This document shows, piece by piece, positions 1 to 5,955 of a DNA stretch of 6,151 bases (position 1 is the stretch's first letter; each line of letters starts with the position of its first letter). The position numbers and the translations under genes are program-made. Under the pieces are notes generated by a model that was not told the DNA's origin, made no database searches, and saw only the letters and a program-made list of their open reading frames with translations. The DNA is from an uncultured Acidobacteriota bacterium (GTDB taxonomy: Bacteria; Acidobacteriota; Blastocatellia; Pyrinomonadales; Pyrinomonadaceae): contig CAMLKY010000135.1 of assembly GCA_946480545.1 (NCBI GenBank), positions 1 through 6,151 of the forward strand, read 5' to 3'.

Positions 1-1854
1 GAACAGGTAATCGGAAAAATACGGCTGGTCCAGGTTGTACGAATCACGCCGCATATTGATCAGCCAGACTTTCGCGTCAGACTCGGATACTGAATCCAGC
101 TCAGTGTAATAAACGTAGTAATCGAGATTCCTGGTCAGATATTCCTGTCTCGTCTCTCCCCCCAACACGACACGCAGCGGCGCTTTCTGCAGGAACCACG
201 CCGTTGAAGTGAGTATTCCGGCAACCGCGGCTATGCATAACCCAAGCTGCGCGACAGGCCGCAGTCCGGAGACCTTGTTCGCGATCGTTTCAGAGGATGC
301 TGCGATCGCGATCGCCAGGACCGGCAGTATCGGAAGCAGGTATCGTAACTGCTGACTGGAAAACAACCAGAAGATGAACATCACACCCGCGACAGCCACG
401 CCGATCTTTAGCTCGACCGCGAGATCGAATTTCCAAACGGCCCAGACGAGCAAAGGCAGACCCAATAAAAAGCCCACACCGACGACGCCATCAAAATACT
501 CGGGAAGCTCCGGCTGTCCCGTGACCGATAGATTCCAGGGTGCGAGCAGATAGTCGAGCGGTGTCTTCTGCGCACCACCATATTGGGAATTCATCCCCTG
601 GAACAGATTTGATCGTTCGACATCCCAACCCGGAGCCTCGCCTTTCCACACGCTCATGTAGAACGGAAAGACCGGGCTCCCGGTCTCGTTCCACGTTCTC
701 AAATACCAGGGCGATGCGATGGCTCCTGCTAGAACTAGCGCTCCGAGCCCGCTGACCAATATCCGGCCCATATCTTCGGAGCCGCTCTCCTTTGCCTGGC
801 GTGCTCGCAGCAGGACCAGCAATGCAAACGCCGCGATCACGAACACAGTCGTTAATTTGACCGACAGCGCCGCGCCCAGAAAGATCGCGATACAGAACAG
901 CCATCCCGTTTCATTCCCCTTCCACCAGCGCCCGAGCGCATAGATCGCGAGCGTCACATACAGCGCGAGACTGAGGTCGATGTACGCGCTCGCGGCAACG
1001 TGATACGCGGTCGGGACCGCTGCAACGATAAGTGTCGTGATCAGCCGCCATCGTCGTGTCAGTTTCAGCTCGACGGCCCAGCCGTAAATGGCGGCGAGCA
1101 GCATCGGAAAGAACATGAACACGGTCGCTCCGGCCGCGGCCTCAGCCGCACGTGTGCTGACGATTCCCCCGAGCAGCATCGCCCACACGACGTGCATCTC
1201 CGTCCCGAGTGCGAGGTAACTCGCGATATTACCTTCGATGAAATCGATGCTGCCCTGAGCAACGAAAGCTTTGGGAACGGCGAAATGATAAAGCAGCGTG
1301 TCTTTCGCGGTTGGCGGAGCAAGCGAGGCGACGAACGCAAGCACGACCGGTAGGCCGATCAGGGCGATGAGGAGCCAATCGATACCGAGCGACCGCTCTG
1401 GCGTAGCCTCGTCGGTCGGCGTCACGATTTTGGTTCGCCAGATGCCCAGGACGAGACCGACTACGACGGCGACTGCCGCGACAACAGCGGAATACGCTCC
1501 TGTGAGTCCGAGACCGAACCATATGAGAGACCAAATCGCGGCCCCCGCGGCTGTGTCCATCGAGAAGGCCAGTATCGGCGAACGATCGTTGAGTCGAAGC
1601 TTCGACATCGCAAAACCGCCGAGACCATTCCAGGACAGAAATATCATGCTGGCGATCACTACCCCCACAGCGGTGCCGAAGAATTCATCACCGATAAGCG
1701 GTCCGCCTCCGAGATTACCGACCAGTTTTCCGATCTGACCGACATCCGACCCCCGGTTGGACAGAAATGCGACGAGCAGTACGACAGCCCAGACCGCTAT
1801 CGCGATCGCCGCAAGACTGAAGCCTCCATTTTTTTCAACCGGGCTCGTTGCCAT
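1..1854 (-). CDS. Multi-pass membrane glycosyltransferase, GT-C/GT39 (ArnT/PMT_2)-like, C-terminus cut by window edge
   Basis: The frame is open for 618 codons from ATG at 1854 to the window edge, with no stop, so the C-terminus is missing. The protein is dominated by hydrophobic segments, the first at about residues 13-34, then about 61-80, 99-138, 160-178 and onward. Two motifs point to polyprenyl-phosphate-sugar-dependent GT-C enzymes. DTLLYHFAVPK at 185-195 sits in the first large loop, where this fold carries its catalytic acidic residue. PWYLRTWNETGSPVFPFY at 382-399 is a loop typical of the ArnT/PMT_2-like group. By family knowledge it would move a sugar from a lipid carrier to an acceptor at the outer face of the inner membrane; donor and acceptor cannot be read from sequence. 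The start lies 8 nt after the sufC stop with only a weak, distant GGGAG (16 nt upstream), so translational coupling to sufC is likely. Confidence 0.85.
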   Translation of the reverse strand, partial: MATSPVEKNGGFSLAAIAIAVWAVVLLVAFLSNRGSDVGQIGKLVGNLGGGPLIGDEFFGTAVGVVIASMIFLSWNGLGGFAMSKLRLNDRSPILAFSMDTAAGAAIWSLIWFGLGLTGAYSAVVAAVAVVVGLVLGIWRTKIVTPTDEATPERSLGIDWLLIALIGLPVVLAFVASLAPPTAKDTLLYHFAVPKAFVAQGSIDFIEGNIASYLALGTEMHVVWAMLLGGIVSTRAAEAAAGATVFMFFPMLLAAIYGWAVELKLTRRWRLITTLIVAAVPTAYHVAASAYIDLSLALYVTLAIYALGRWWKGNETGWLFCIAIFLGAALSVKLTTVFVIAAFALLVLLRARQAKESGSEDMGRILVSGLGALVLAGAIASPWYLRTWNETGSPVFPFYMSVWKGEAPGWDVERSNLFQGMNSQYGGAQKTPLDYLLAPWNLSVTGQPELPEYFDGVVGVGFLLGLPLLVWAVWKFDLAVELKIGVAVAGVMFIFWLFSSQQLRYLLPILPVLAIAIAASSETIANKVSGLRPVAQLGLCIAAVAGILTSTAWFLQKAPLRVVLGGETRQEYLTRNLDYYVYYTELDSVSESDAKVWLINMRRDSYNLDQPYFSDYLF

Positions 1855-1862
1855 CCGTTGGA

Positions 1863-2621
1863 CTATTTAACTCCCGATGCCGATCTCACCCAGTCGTAGC
1901 CTTTTGCTTCAAGCTCAAGAGCCAATTCTTTGCCGCCCTCTTTCACGATCTTTCCGCCGGCAAGGACATGCACCATGTCAGGGACGATGAAGTTCAGCAG
2001 GCGCTGGTAGTGCGTGACGAGGATGATCGCATTGTCCGAGCTGCGCAGCTTGTTCACACCCTCAGCGACGATCCGCAGCGCGTCGATGTCGAGACCCGAA
2101 TCCGTTTCGTCGAGGATCGCGAGCTTCGGTTCGAGCACGGCCATCTGCAGGATCTCGTTCCGCTTTTTCTCACCGCCCGAGAATCCTTCGTTTACCGAGC
2201 GTTTGAAAAACTCGGGACTCATGTCGACGACCTTCGCTTTTTCTTTCAGATAGTCGTTGAACTCCAGCGGATCGAGCTCCTCTTCCCCAAGGTGCTTCAT
2301 CTTCTCGTTATAAGCGAGTCGCAGGAACTGCGAGTTCGAAACGCCAGGTACCTCGACCGGGTACTGGAACGCCATGAAGACACCCTCGCGCGCACGCTCG
2401 TCCGGCTCGAGCTCCAGCAGGTCTTTACCGTCATACAGCACCTCACCCGAGATCACTTCATACGAGGGATGTCCGGCGAGCACCTTCGACAACGTCGACT
2501 TGCCGGATCCATTCGGTCCCATGATGGCGTGGACCTCGCCCTTGTTCACCTGAAGGTTCAGGCCCTTCAAAATTTCCTTGCCGTCGATTCCGGCATGCAG
2601 GTCTTTTACTTCGAGTAACAT
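1863..2621 (-). CDS. sufC: Fe-S cluster assembly ATPase SufC
   Basis: This is the ABC-type ATPase of the SUF system; with SufB and SufD it forms the cytoplasmic scaffold on which iron-sulphur clusters are built. In the 252-aa form, Walker A is GPNGSGKST (35-43), the Q-loop is FQYP (85-88), the ABC signature is [10 protein letters not shown] (147-156), Walker B is LAILDE (167-172), the D-loop is SGLD (175-178) and the switch histidine is H204 in [18 protein letters not shown] and SGLDIDAL are diagnostic of SufC among ABC ATPases, and the length is normal. I chose ATG 2621 because [10 protein letters not shown] matches the family N-terminus and GAAG lies just upstream. ATG 2630 (MKIM...) is possible and adds three residues. 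The frame stays open to 2726, but that extension translates the palindrome and is not credible. sufB and sufD are not adjacent. A glycosyltransferase gene follows after 8 nt. Confidence 0.95.
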   Translation of the reverse strand: MLLEVKDLHAGIDGKEILKGLNLQVNKGEVHAIMGPNGSGKSTLSKVLAGHPSYEVISGEVLYDGKDLLELEPDERAREGVFMAFQYPVEVPGVSNSQFLRLAYNEKMKHLGEEELDPLEFNDYLKEKAKVVDMSPEFFKRSVNEGFSGGEKKRNEILQMAVLEPKLAILDETDSGLDIDALRIVAEGVNKLRSSDNAIILVTHYQRLLNFIVPDMVHVLAGGKIVKEGGKELALELEAKGYDWVRSASGVK

Positions 2622-2683
2622 AATCTTCATTCGCGTTATCGTGGGTTTCGTGTACCTTTCCGGCCTCGAAACTGTAATCGTCG

Positions 2684-2763
2684 TTCGTGTGATTTCGTGT
2701 GAGTTCGTGGTTCCAGAATGCGGCAACCGATTGTAACCACGAACTCACACGAAATCACACGAA
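2684..2763. repeat. 29-bp perfect inverted repeat upstream of sufC
   Basis: Arms 2684-2712 and 2735-2763 are perfect reverse complements around a 22-nt loop. The right arm contains two near-identical decamers, CACGAACTCA then CACGAAATCA, so the left arm reads as the same words on the other strand. It lies between the GNAT stop and the sufC start. No U-tract follows the stem on the minus strand, so it is not a standard intrinsic terminator. It would form a strong hairpin in RNA or a cruciform in DNA. Confidence 0.9.
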
Positions 2764-2799
2764 AAAATCAGAACGAAACACACAAATCACGAAGCTCAC
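2738..2799. repeat. Degenerate decamer tandem tract (CACGAAATCA-like)
   Basis: Starting inside the right palindrome arm, the + strand carries successive variants of CACGAAATCA at about 2738, 2748, 2758 (stretched to 13 nt), 2771, 2781 and 2790. Similarity decays with distance from the palindrome. The tract runs to within 8 nt of the GNAT stop codon. It appears non-coding, and its word structure suggests growth by tandem duplication of a short unit. Confidence 0.6.
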
Positions 2800-2806
2800 T
2801 AAAGCA

Positions 2807-3274
2807 CTACAAAATCTTCTCCATTTCGAGCCCGCCCATGTTGTGCCATTCTTCGGGCGGGGTTTCTCTCAAGACGTAAAATCCATTTTTCTCGTACAAA
2901 CGTTTGGCACCCGGCAAAACGAATGTCGTGTAGAGATACAATTTTTCAAATCCCTGCTCACGAGCATAAGTCTCGAGTGTGTCGAGCAGCTTCTGACCGA
3001 TGCCGCCCCGCTGCACAGACGGCTTGATCGCCATACTGCGAATGTAGAACCGGTCGCCATCCGCCATTCCCGAAACCGTCCCAACCGGCTCGCCACCAAT
3101 CTCCCCGATCCAGATCGGGCCTTCGTTGAAACGAGGCCGTATAGCGTCGGCATTTGGCGTCGTATATTCGAACGCACCCGGCGTGTACTCACTCTCGAAC
3201 GGCGCGAATGCCTCGTAGATCAGTGTCGCGATCGTTTCCGTATCATCAGGTGTCGCAAGACGGATATCTACCAT
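2807..3274 (-). CDS. GNAT-family N-acetyltransferase
   Basis: This 155-aa protein has the size and plan of a single-domain GNAT enzyme, which transfers an acetyl group from acetyl-CoA to an amine. The N-terminus MVDIRLATPDDTETIATL is the usual strand 1/helix 1. FYIRSMAIKPSVQRGGIG (77-93 region) gives strand 4 and motif A, with the QRGGIG pyrophosphate-binding loop at 88-93. LYEKNGFYVL (126-135) is the C-terminal motif B. The acceptor (small molecule, peptide or protein) cannot be deduced. ATG 3274 is the only sensible start, since the next Met falls at residue 70, but its Shine-Dalgarno is poor (GAG very close to the ATG). It is flanked on both sides by repeats: a MITE-like element upstream and a palindrome downstream. 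It is therefore probably not tightly coupled to either neighbour. Confidence 0.9.
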   Translation of the reverse strand: MVDIRLATPDDTETIATLIYEAFAPFESEYTPGAFEYTTPNADAIRPRFNEGPIWIGEIGGEPVGTVSGMADGDRFYIRSMAIKPSVQRGGIGQKLLDTLETYAREQGFEKLYLYTTFVLPGAKRLYEKNGFYVLRETPPEEWHNMGGLEMEKIL

Positions 3275-3394
3275 TTCTCAAACAGCCGCCCTCGAATTCG
3301 TCCGAGCTCCCCTCCTTCTAAAGAAGGGGTGCCGAGGCTTTGTGAGACGAAAGGTCGAGGCGTTGCCCCCGTTAAGTCTCGGGGATGTTGGGTG

Positions 3395-3410
3395 TCAGCC
3401 TATCGGCTGA
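3395..3410. repeat. Hairpin with 6-bp stem inside the MITE-like element
   Basis: TCAGCC and GGCTGA pair perfectly around a TATC loop. It lies in the second half of the element, 12 nt before a longer hairpin. Confidence 0.7.
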
Positions 3411-3422
3411 TTTACCACCCCG

Positions 3423-3444
3423 GTATCGGCCTCTCGGCCGATAC
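3423..3444. repeat. Hairpin with 9-bp stem inside the MITE-like element
   Basis: GTATCGGCC and GGCCGATAC pair perfectly around a TCTC loop, just inside the right terminal repeat. Both inner hairpins have a pyrimidine-rich tetraloop and a CGGC/GCCG-type stem, so they may be related or recognised by the same factor. Confidence 0.75.
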
Positions 3445-3473
3445 GTTCCCCTCCTTTAGAAGGACGGGAGCTA

Positions 3474-4277
3474 TTACGCCACCGCCGCCTGTCCAGCCTC
3501 AACATAGATCTCGCCCTTCAGATACAGCACCGCGGTTCCTCCGATCTTCACTCGATCGTCGCGATGCTCGCAGAATAGTTCTCCGCCGCGCCGCGACACC
3601 TGCCGTGCGAACAGCTCGGTCTTTCCTAACCGCTTCGCCCAGTACGGGATCAAAGTGCAGTGCGCCGAGCCGGTGACCGGATCCTCCGGCACACCAACCT
3701 CGGGCGCAAAGAACCTGGAAACGAAATCAGAGCTGTCACCCGGAGCGGTTACGATCACCGTACGGGCGTCGGTCCTCATCAGCGAATTAAAATCCGGGTC
3801 AATCGCAAGGACATCCTGCTCGCTCTCATAAACGAGCATGTAATCGCGCGACTTATAGACCTTCTTCGGTTCAAGACCGATCGATTCGATCAGCCCGGCT
3901 GGCGCATCTGCTTCAACTCCGGGTCGCGATGGGAAATCGAGCACGTACCTCTCGCTGGTTTTCTCGACGGTCAGCTCGCCACTCCGTGTCTGAAATCTAA
4001 GGATATCCTCGCGGGCACCCAGCATCTCGAAAAGCAAGAATGCGCTGGCAAGCGTCGCGTGCCCGCACAGGTCCATCTCGATTGTCGGCGTAAACCATCG
4101 CAGATCATACCCGCTGCCGTTCGCGACGAAGTATGCAGTCTCAGCGAGGTTGTTCTCCATCGCGATGTTCAGCATCACCTCGTCCGGCAGCCACGCGTCT
4201 AGGGGAACGACCGCTGCCGGATTACCTGTAAATGGTCGCGTTGCAAAAGCGTCGATTTGATAAATGTCGAGTTTCAT
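3474..4277 (-). CDS. PhzF-family isomerase/epimerase-like protein
   Basis: This 267-aa protein belongs to the PhzF phenazine-biosynthesis-like family (diaminopimelate-epimerase fold, two similar halves, cytoplasmic). N-terminal IYQIDAFATRPFTGNPAAVV (5-24) is the family hallmark. NNLAETAYF (42-50) carries the conserved catalytic acid, here E46, equivalent to PhzF Glu45. CGHATLASA (71-79) provides the conserved His (H73). EDPVTGSAHC (198-207) is the second-half active-site loop. The canonical PhzF isomerises trans-2,3-dihydro-3-hydroxyanthranilate, but no other phenazine genes are present, and most family members outside phz clusters have unknown substrates; a function in phenazine synthesis should not be assumed. 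The start is supported by a strong Shine-Dalgarno, GGAGG at 4284-4288, six nt before ATG. It follows the ridA-like gene by 85 nt, and the two may be co-transcribed. Confidence 0.92.
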   Translation of the reverse strand: MKLDIYQIDAFATRPFTGNPAAVVPLDAWLPDEVMLNIAMENNLAETAYFVANGSGYDLRWFTPTIEMDLCGHATLASAFLLFEMLGAREDILRFQTRSGELTVEKTSERYVLDFPSRPGVEADAPAGLIESIGLEPKKVYKSRDYMLVYESEQDVLAIDPDFNSLMRTDARTVIVTAPGDSSDFVSRFFAPEVGVPEDPVTGSAHCTLIPYWAKRLGKTELFARQVSRRGGELFCEHRDDRVKIGGTAVLYLKGEIYVEAGQAAVA

Positions 4278-4300
4278 TCGCCACCTCCCTTCAAGAATCT

Positions 4301-4354
4301 GCCGCAGAGCACACAGAGAGGTTTTACTTCGATCTGCTCTGTGTGCTCCGTGGC
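4301..4354. repeat. 18-bp inverted repeat between ridA-like and phzF-like genes
   Basis: Arms 4301-4318 and 4337-4354 pair with two mismatches around an 18-nt loop; twelve consecutive bases (GAGCACACAGAG type) are perfect. It begins 8 nt after the RidA stop and ends just before the Shine-Dalgarno of the phzF-like gene. No U-tract follows, so it looks more like an interspersed palindrome or mRNA-processing stem than a terminator. Confidence 0.8.
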
Positions 4355-4362
4355 CAAAAATC

Positions 4363-4746
4363 TTAATCTTCCCCGACCGCCGCGATCGCTGCGATCTCGA
4401 TCTTCGTATCGAAGTGCAGGTCCTTTACTGGAATCACTGCACGTGCCGGCCGGTGCTCGCCCATTACGCGAGCGTACGTTTCATTGACCCCACCCCACAG
4501 TTCGATATCCGAAATATAGATCGTCATCTGGAGAACGTGGTTGAGATCCGTGCCCGCGGCGTGTAATACGGCTTCGACATTCCGCAACGCCAGCTCCGTC
4601 TGCTCCTCGATCGAACCAGTGAACGGTTGACGCGTCTCGAGGTCCATCGGCAACTGCCCCGATACAAAGACCAAACCGTTATGCTCGAACCCGGGTGAAT
4701 AATGCCCTTTCGGTGTCGGCTGAGCCGCGGGCTGTACAGGCTTCAT
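4363..4746 (-). CDS. RidA/YjgF/UK114-family protein, probable 2-iminobutanoate/2-iminopropanoate deaminase
   Basis: This 127-aa protein matches the RidA family in length and motifs. Archetypal members form cytoplasmic trimers that hydrolyse reactive enamine/imine intermediates, such as 2-aminoacrylate released by PLP enzymes, to ketoacids and ammonia. Visible family residues are Y16 in GHYSPG, S29 in FVSGQLP, the substrate-carboxylate-binding arginine R102 in RPARAVIPV, and E117 in KIEIAAIA. Together these agree with the deaminase-active group rather than the Rid subfamilies that lack the arginine. Pro at 106, where E. coli RidA has Glu, may mean a different subgroup, so I leave the symbol blank. 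ATG 4746 has a good Shine-Dalgarno (GGAGAG, 4750-4755). It sits between two palindromes, 97 nt after the phosphatase gene and 85 nt before the phzF-like gene. Confidence 0.92.
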   Translation of the reverse strand: MKPVQPAAQPTPKGHYSPGFEHNGLVFVSGQLPMDLETRQPFTGSIEEQTELALRNVEAVLHAAGTDLNHVLQMTIYISDIELWGGVNETYARVMGEHRPARAVIPVKDLHFDTKIEIAAIAAVGED

Positions 4747-4763
4747 AATCTCTCCGAATCAAG

Positions 4764-4830
4764 TGAAAACTGATAGGTGATAACTGACAATTAGGAGCCC
4801 GAGTTATCAGTTATCACCTATCAGTTATTC
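4764..4830. repeat. Heptad-built palindrome (TGATAAC units) between phosphatase and ridA-like genes
   Basis: Arms 4768-4787 and 4807-4826 are perfect 20-bp reverse complements around a 19-nt loop. Both arms are runs of four heptads close to TGATAAC: 4764-4791 on the + strand, and 4803-4830 on the minus strand. In each run the second heptad is TGATAGG and the third TGATAAC, so the arms look like copies of one four-unit block in opposite orientation. After the stem the minus strand reads TTTTC, a short T-run, so weak terminator activity for the phosphatase gene is possible; the stem is AT-rich. Confidence 0.9.
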
Positions 4831-4843
4831 CGAAAACATCCTC

Positions 4844-5863
4844 TCAGTTCGCCACACCCGTGTACCTCAACGCGAGCATCGTCAGATCGTCATTTCGATC
4901 TGCGCCATTTCGAAAGGCAGCAACTGCATCGACACAACTTTGTAGAAGCGCCGTCGGGTGACCCTTCGCGTAACCGTTGATCGACTCACGCAGACGATCG
5001 ACTCCAAACTCCTCGCCGCCGCGATCGTTCGCTTCAGTCACACCGTCCGTGAAAAGCAGAAGCGTCTCGCCCGGCTCAAGTTTTACGCCGCTCGATATAA
5101 AGCTGCTGTCGGAGAACAGCCCGAGCGGAAGGCCTGTCGAATCAAGCTCGACCGACCGCTCACCTCCGACGATGATCGGTGGCAAATGGCCGGCGTTGCA
5201 CATCTCGACCTCGCCCCGCGGGTTGATCTTCCCGAGGATCAACGTCGCGTACTGATTCGCAAGCGTGCTCTCGCTGAACATGTGATTCGCACGCGTCATC
5301 AGATCGCAAAGCTCGAGACCCACGGGGATCAGCGCCCGGAACATCGCGTGCAGGTTCGACATCAGGATCGACGCGGCCATGCCCTTTCCCGACACATCTC
5401 CGAGCATGAAATAAAGCTCGCCGTCCTTACGCATCACGTCGACATAGTCACCGCTGACCACACCCGCCGGCTGATATGCAAAGTCGACCTCCCATAATTC
5501 GCATGAGATATCACCCTGCGGCAGAAGCCCTCGCTGGATCTCCGCCGCGAGCTGCAGGTCCTGCTGCATCGCATCGAGCTGCTTTTGAGTAAGGTCGCCA
5601 AGACAAAGGCGAACAAGTGGGTCGGCTATAAGACGTTCGGGCTCGATCGGATCGTGACACTCTTCGCAGATCCCGTACGTTCCCTTATCGAAACGCAACA
5701 GCGCAGCGTCGACTTCCGAAAGAAGCCGAGACAGATCCAGATCGAACGAGCTCCTCGCCTGCGCCGTTTGCAGCCTGTTCCGACGATCGAGAAGCTGTTC
5801 ATGCAGCATCGTATCGATAGACGGATCAAGTAACGGCTCTCTCGTCATCTGTGCTGTGTCCAT
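4844..5863 (-). CDS. SpoIIE-family (PP2C-type) serine phosphatase with N-terminal DksA/TraR-like zinc finger
   Basis: This 339-aa, apparently cytoplasmic protein has two parts. Residues about 15-95 are a charged helical stretch leading into GTYGICEECHDPIEPERL, the DksA/TraR C4 zinc-finger signature. C66, C69 and C87 are present, but the usual fourth Cys is Asp (D90, in LCLGDL). A helix, LDAMQQDLQLAAEIQRGLLP (96-115), is the linker usual before SpoIIE/RsbU domains. The phosphatase domain follows: D139 in SGDY, D156 in GDVSGKG, D273 in FTDGVTEA and D326 in RNDDLTML supply the Mn/Mg ligands, so it should be active. RsbU/SpoIIE-type enzymes dephosphorylate STAS anti-anti-sigma proteins; none is encoded here. 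GGAGGT at 5871-5876, 7 nt upstream, fixes the start. The zinc finger could bind RNA polymerase like DksA or act only as a structural or interaction module. Confidence 0.93.
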   Translation of the reverse strand: MDTAQMTREPLLDPSIDTMLHEQLLDRRNRLQTAQARSSFDLDLSRLLSEVDAALLRFDKGTYGICEECHDPIEPERLIADPLVRLCLGDLTQKQLDAMQQDLQLAAEIQRGLLPQGDISCELWEVDFAYQPAGVVSGDYVDVMRKDGELYFMLGDVSGKGMAASILMSNLHAMFRALIPVGLELCDLMTRANHMFSESTLANQYATLILGKINPRGEVEMCNAGHLPPIIVGGERSVELDSTGLPLGLFSDSSFISSGVKLEPGETLLLFTDGVTEANDRGGEEFGVDRLRESINGYAKGHPTALLQSCVDAVAAFRNGADRNDDLTMLALRYTGVAN

Positions 5864-5955
5864 GTTTGTAACCTCCGCAAGTCACTCACTCAGCCAACAT
5901 CGTCGACTATTTCCGCAGCCTATATGTAAATAGATTCGACAAAACTATGTCAGAC
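5864..5955 (-). promoter_or_regulatory. Leader and possible promoter region of the phosphatase gene
   Basis: These 92 nt lie between the large inverted repeat and the phosphatase start. The stretch 5921-5950 is distinctly AT-rich compared with its surroundings. On the minus strand a CTGACA box (5948-5953) resembles a -35, but 17 nt further on there is only TTTACA, a poor -10 match. A strong GGAGGT ribosome-binding site is at 5871-5876. Promoter location is plausible from position and composition; the exact boxes are uncertain. Confidence 0.25.

Larger units (their letters stand above)
3305..3472. mobile_element. MITE-like element with 26-bp terminal inverted repeats
   Basis: Outer arms 3305-3330 and 3447-3472 are reverse complements over 26 bp with three mismatches, the shared core including TCCTTCTAAAG. 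The 168-nt unit contains two further hairpins (3395-3410 and 3423-3444) and no convincing ORF. It starts 1 nt after the phzF-like stop codon and ends about 30 nt before the GNAT start, so it fills nearly the whole gap. Short length, terminal inverted repeats and lack of coding capacity are typical of non-autonomous elements mobilised in trans. I see no clear target-site duplication, so mobility is inferred. Confidence 0.65.

Noticed and set aside
491..904. 137-codon minus-strand frame within the glycosyltransferase gene
   Set aside because: It overlaps the glycosyltransferase in another frame; the latter is open for 618 codons with conserved motifs and hydrophobic segments.
1848..2618. 256-codon plus-strand open frame opposite sufC
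   Set aside because: It is the antisense shadow of a clear sufC with all ABC motifs; the translated product shows no recognisable domain.
2622..2726. N-terminal extension of SufC by up to 35 residues
   Set aside because: The extra residues translate the palindrome and decamer repeat, have no counterpart in SufC, and would exceed the family length; an internal ATG gives the family-typical N-terminus.
2684..2799. CRISPR-like array, suggested by repeated CACGAA words
   Set aside because: Units are contiguous decamers without spacers and are too short; this is a tandem tract plus palindrome, not repeat-spacer structure.
2699..3676. 325-codon plus-strand open frame across the GNAT gene, MITE-like element and end of the phzF-like gene
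   Set aside because: It runs through a palindrome, a repeat element and two well-supported minus-strand genes; the protein is Arg/Pro-rich with no motif, a typical GC-driven shadow.
3474..4277. Evidence for a phenazine biosynthesis cluster
   Set aside because: Only a PhzF-like gene is present; no phzA/B, C, D, E or G homologue is visible, and the family is common outside phenazine producers.
4764..4830. Rho-independent terminator for the phosphatase gene
   Set aside because: The stem is AT-rich, the loop is 19 nt and only a TTTT run follows, interrupted by C; annotated as a repeat with possible weak terminator activity instead.
4958..5497. 179-codon plus-strand open frame opposite the phosphatase
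   Set aside because: Antisense shadow of the SpoIIE-type domain, with no domain of its own.
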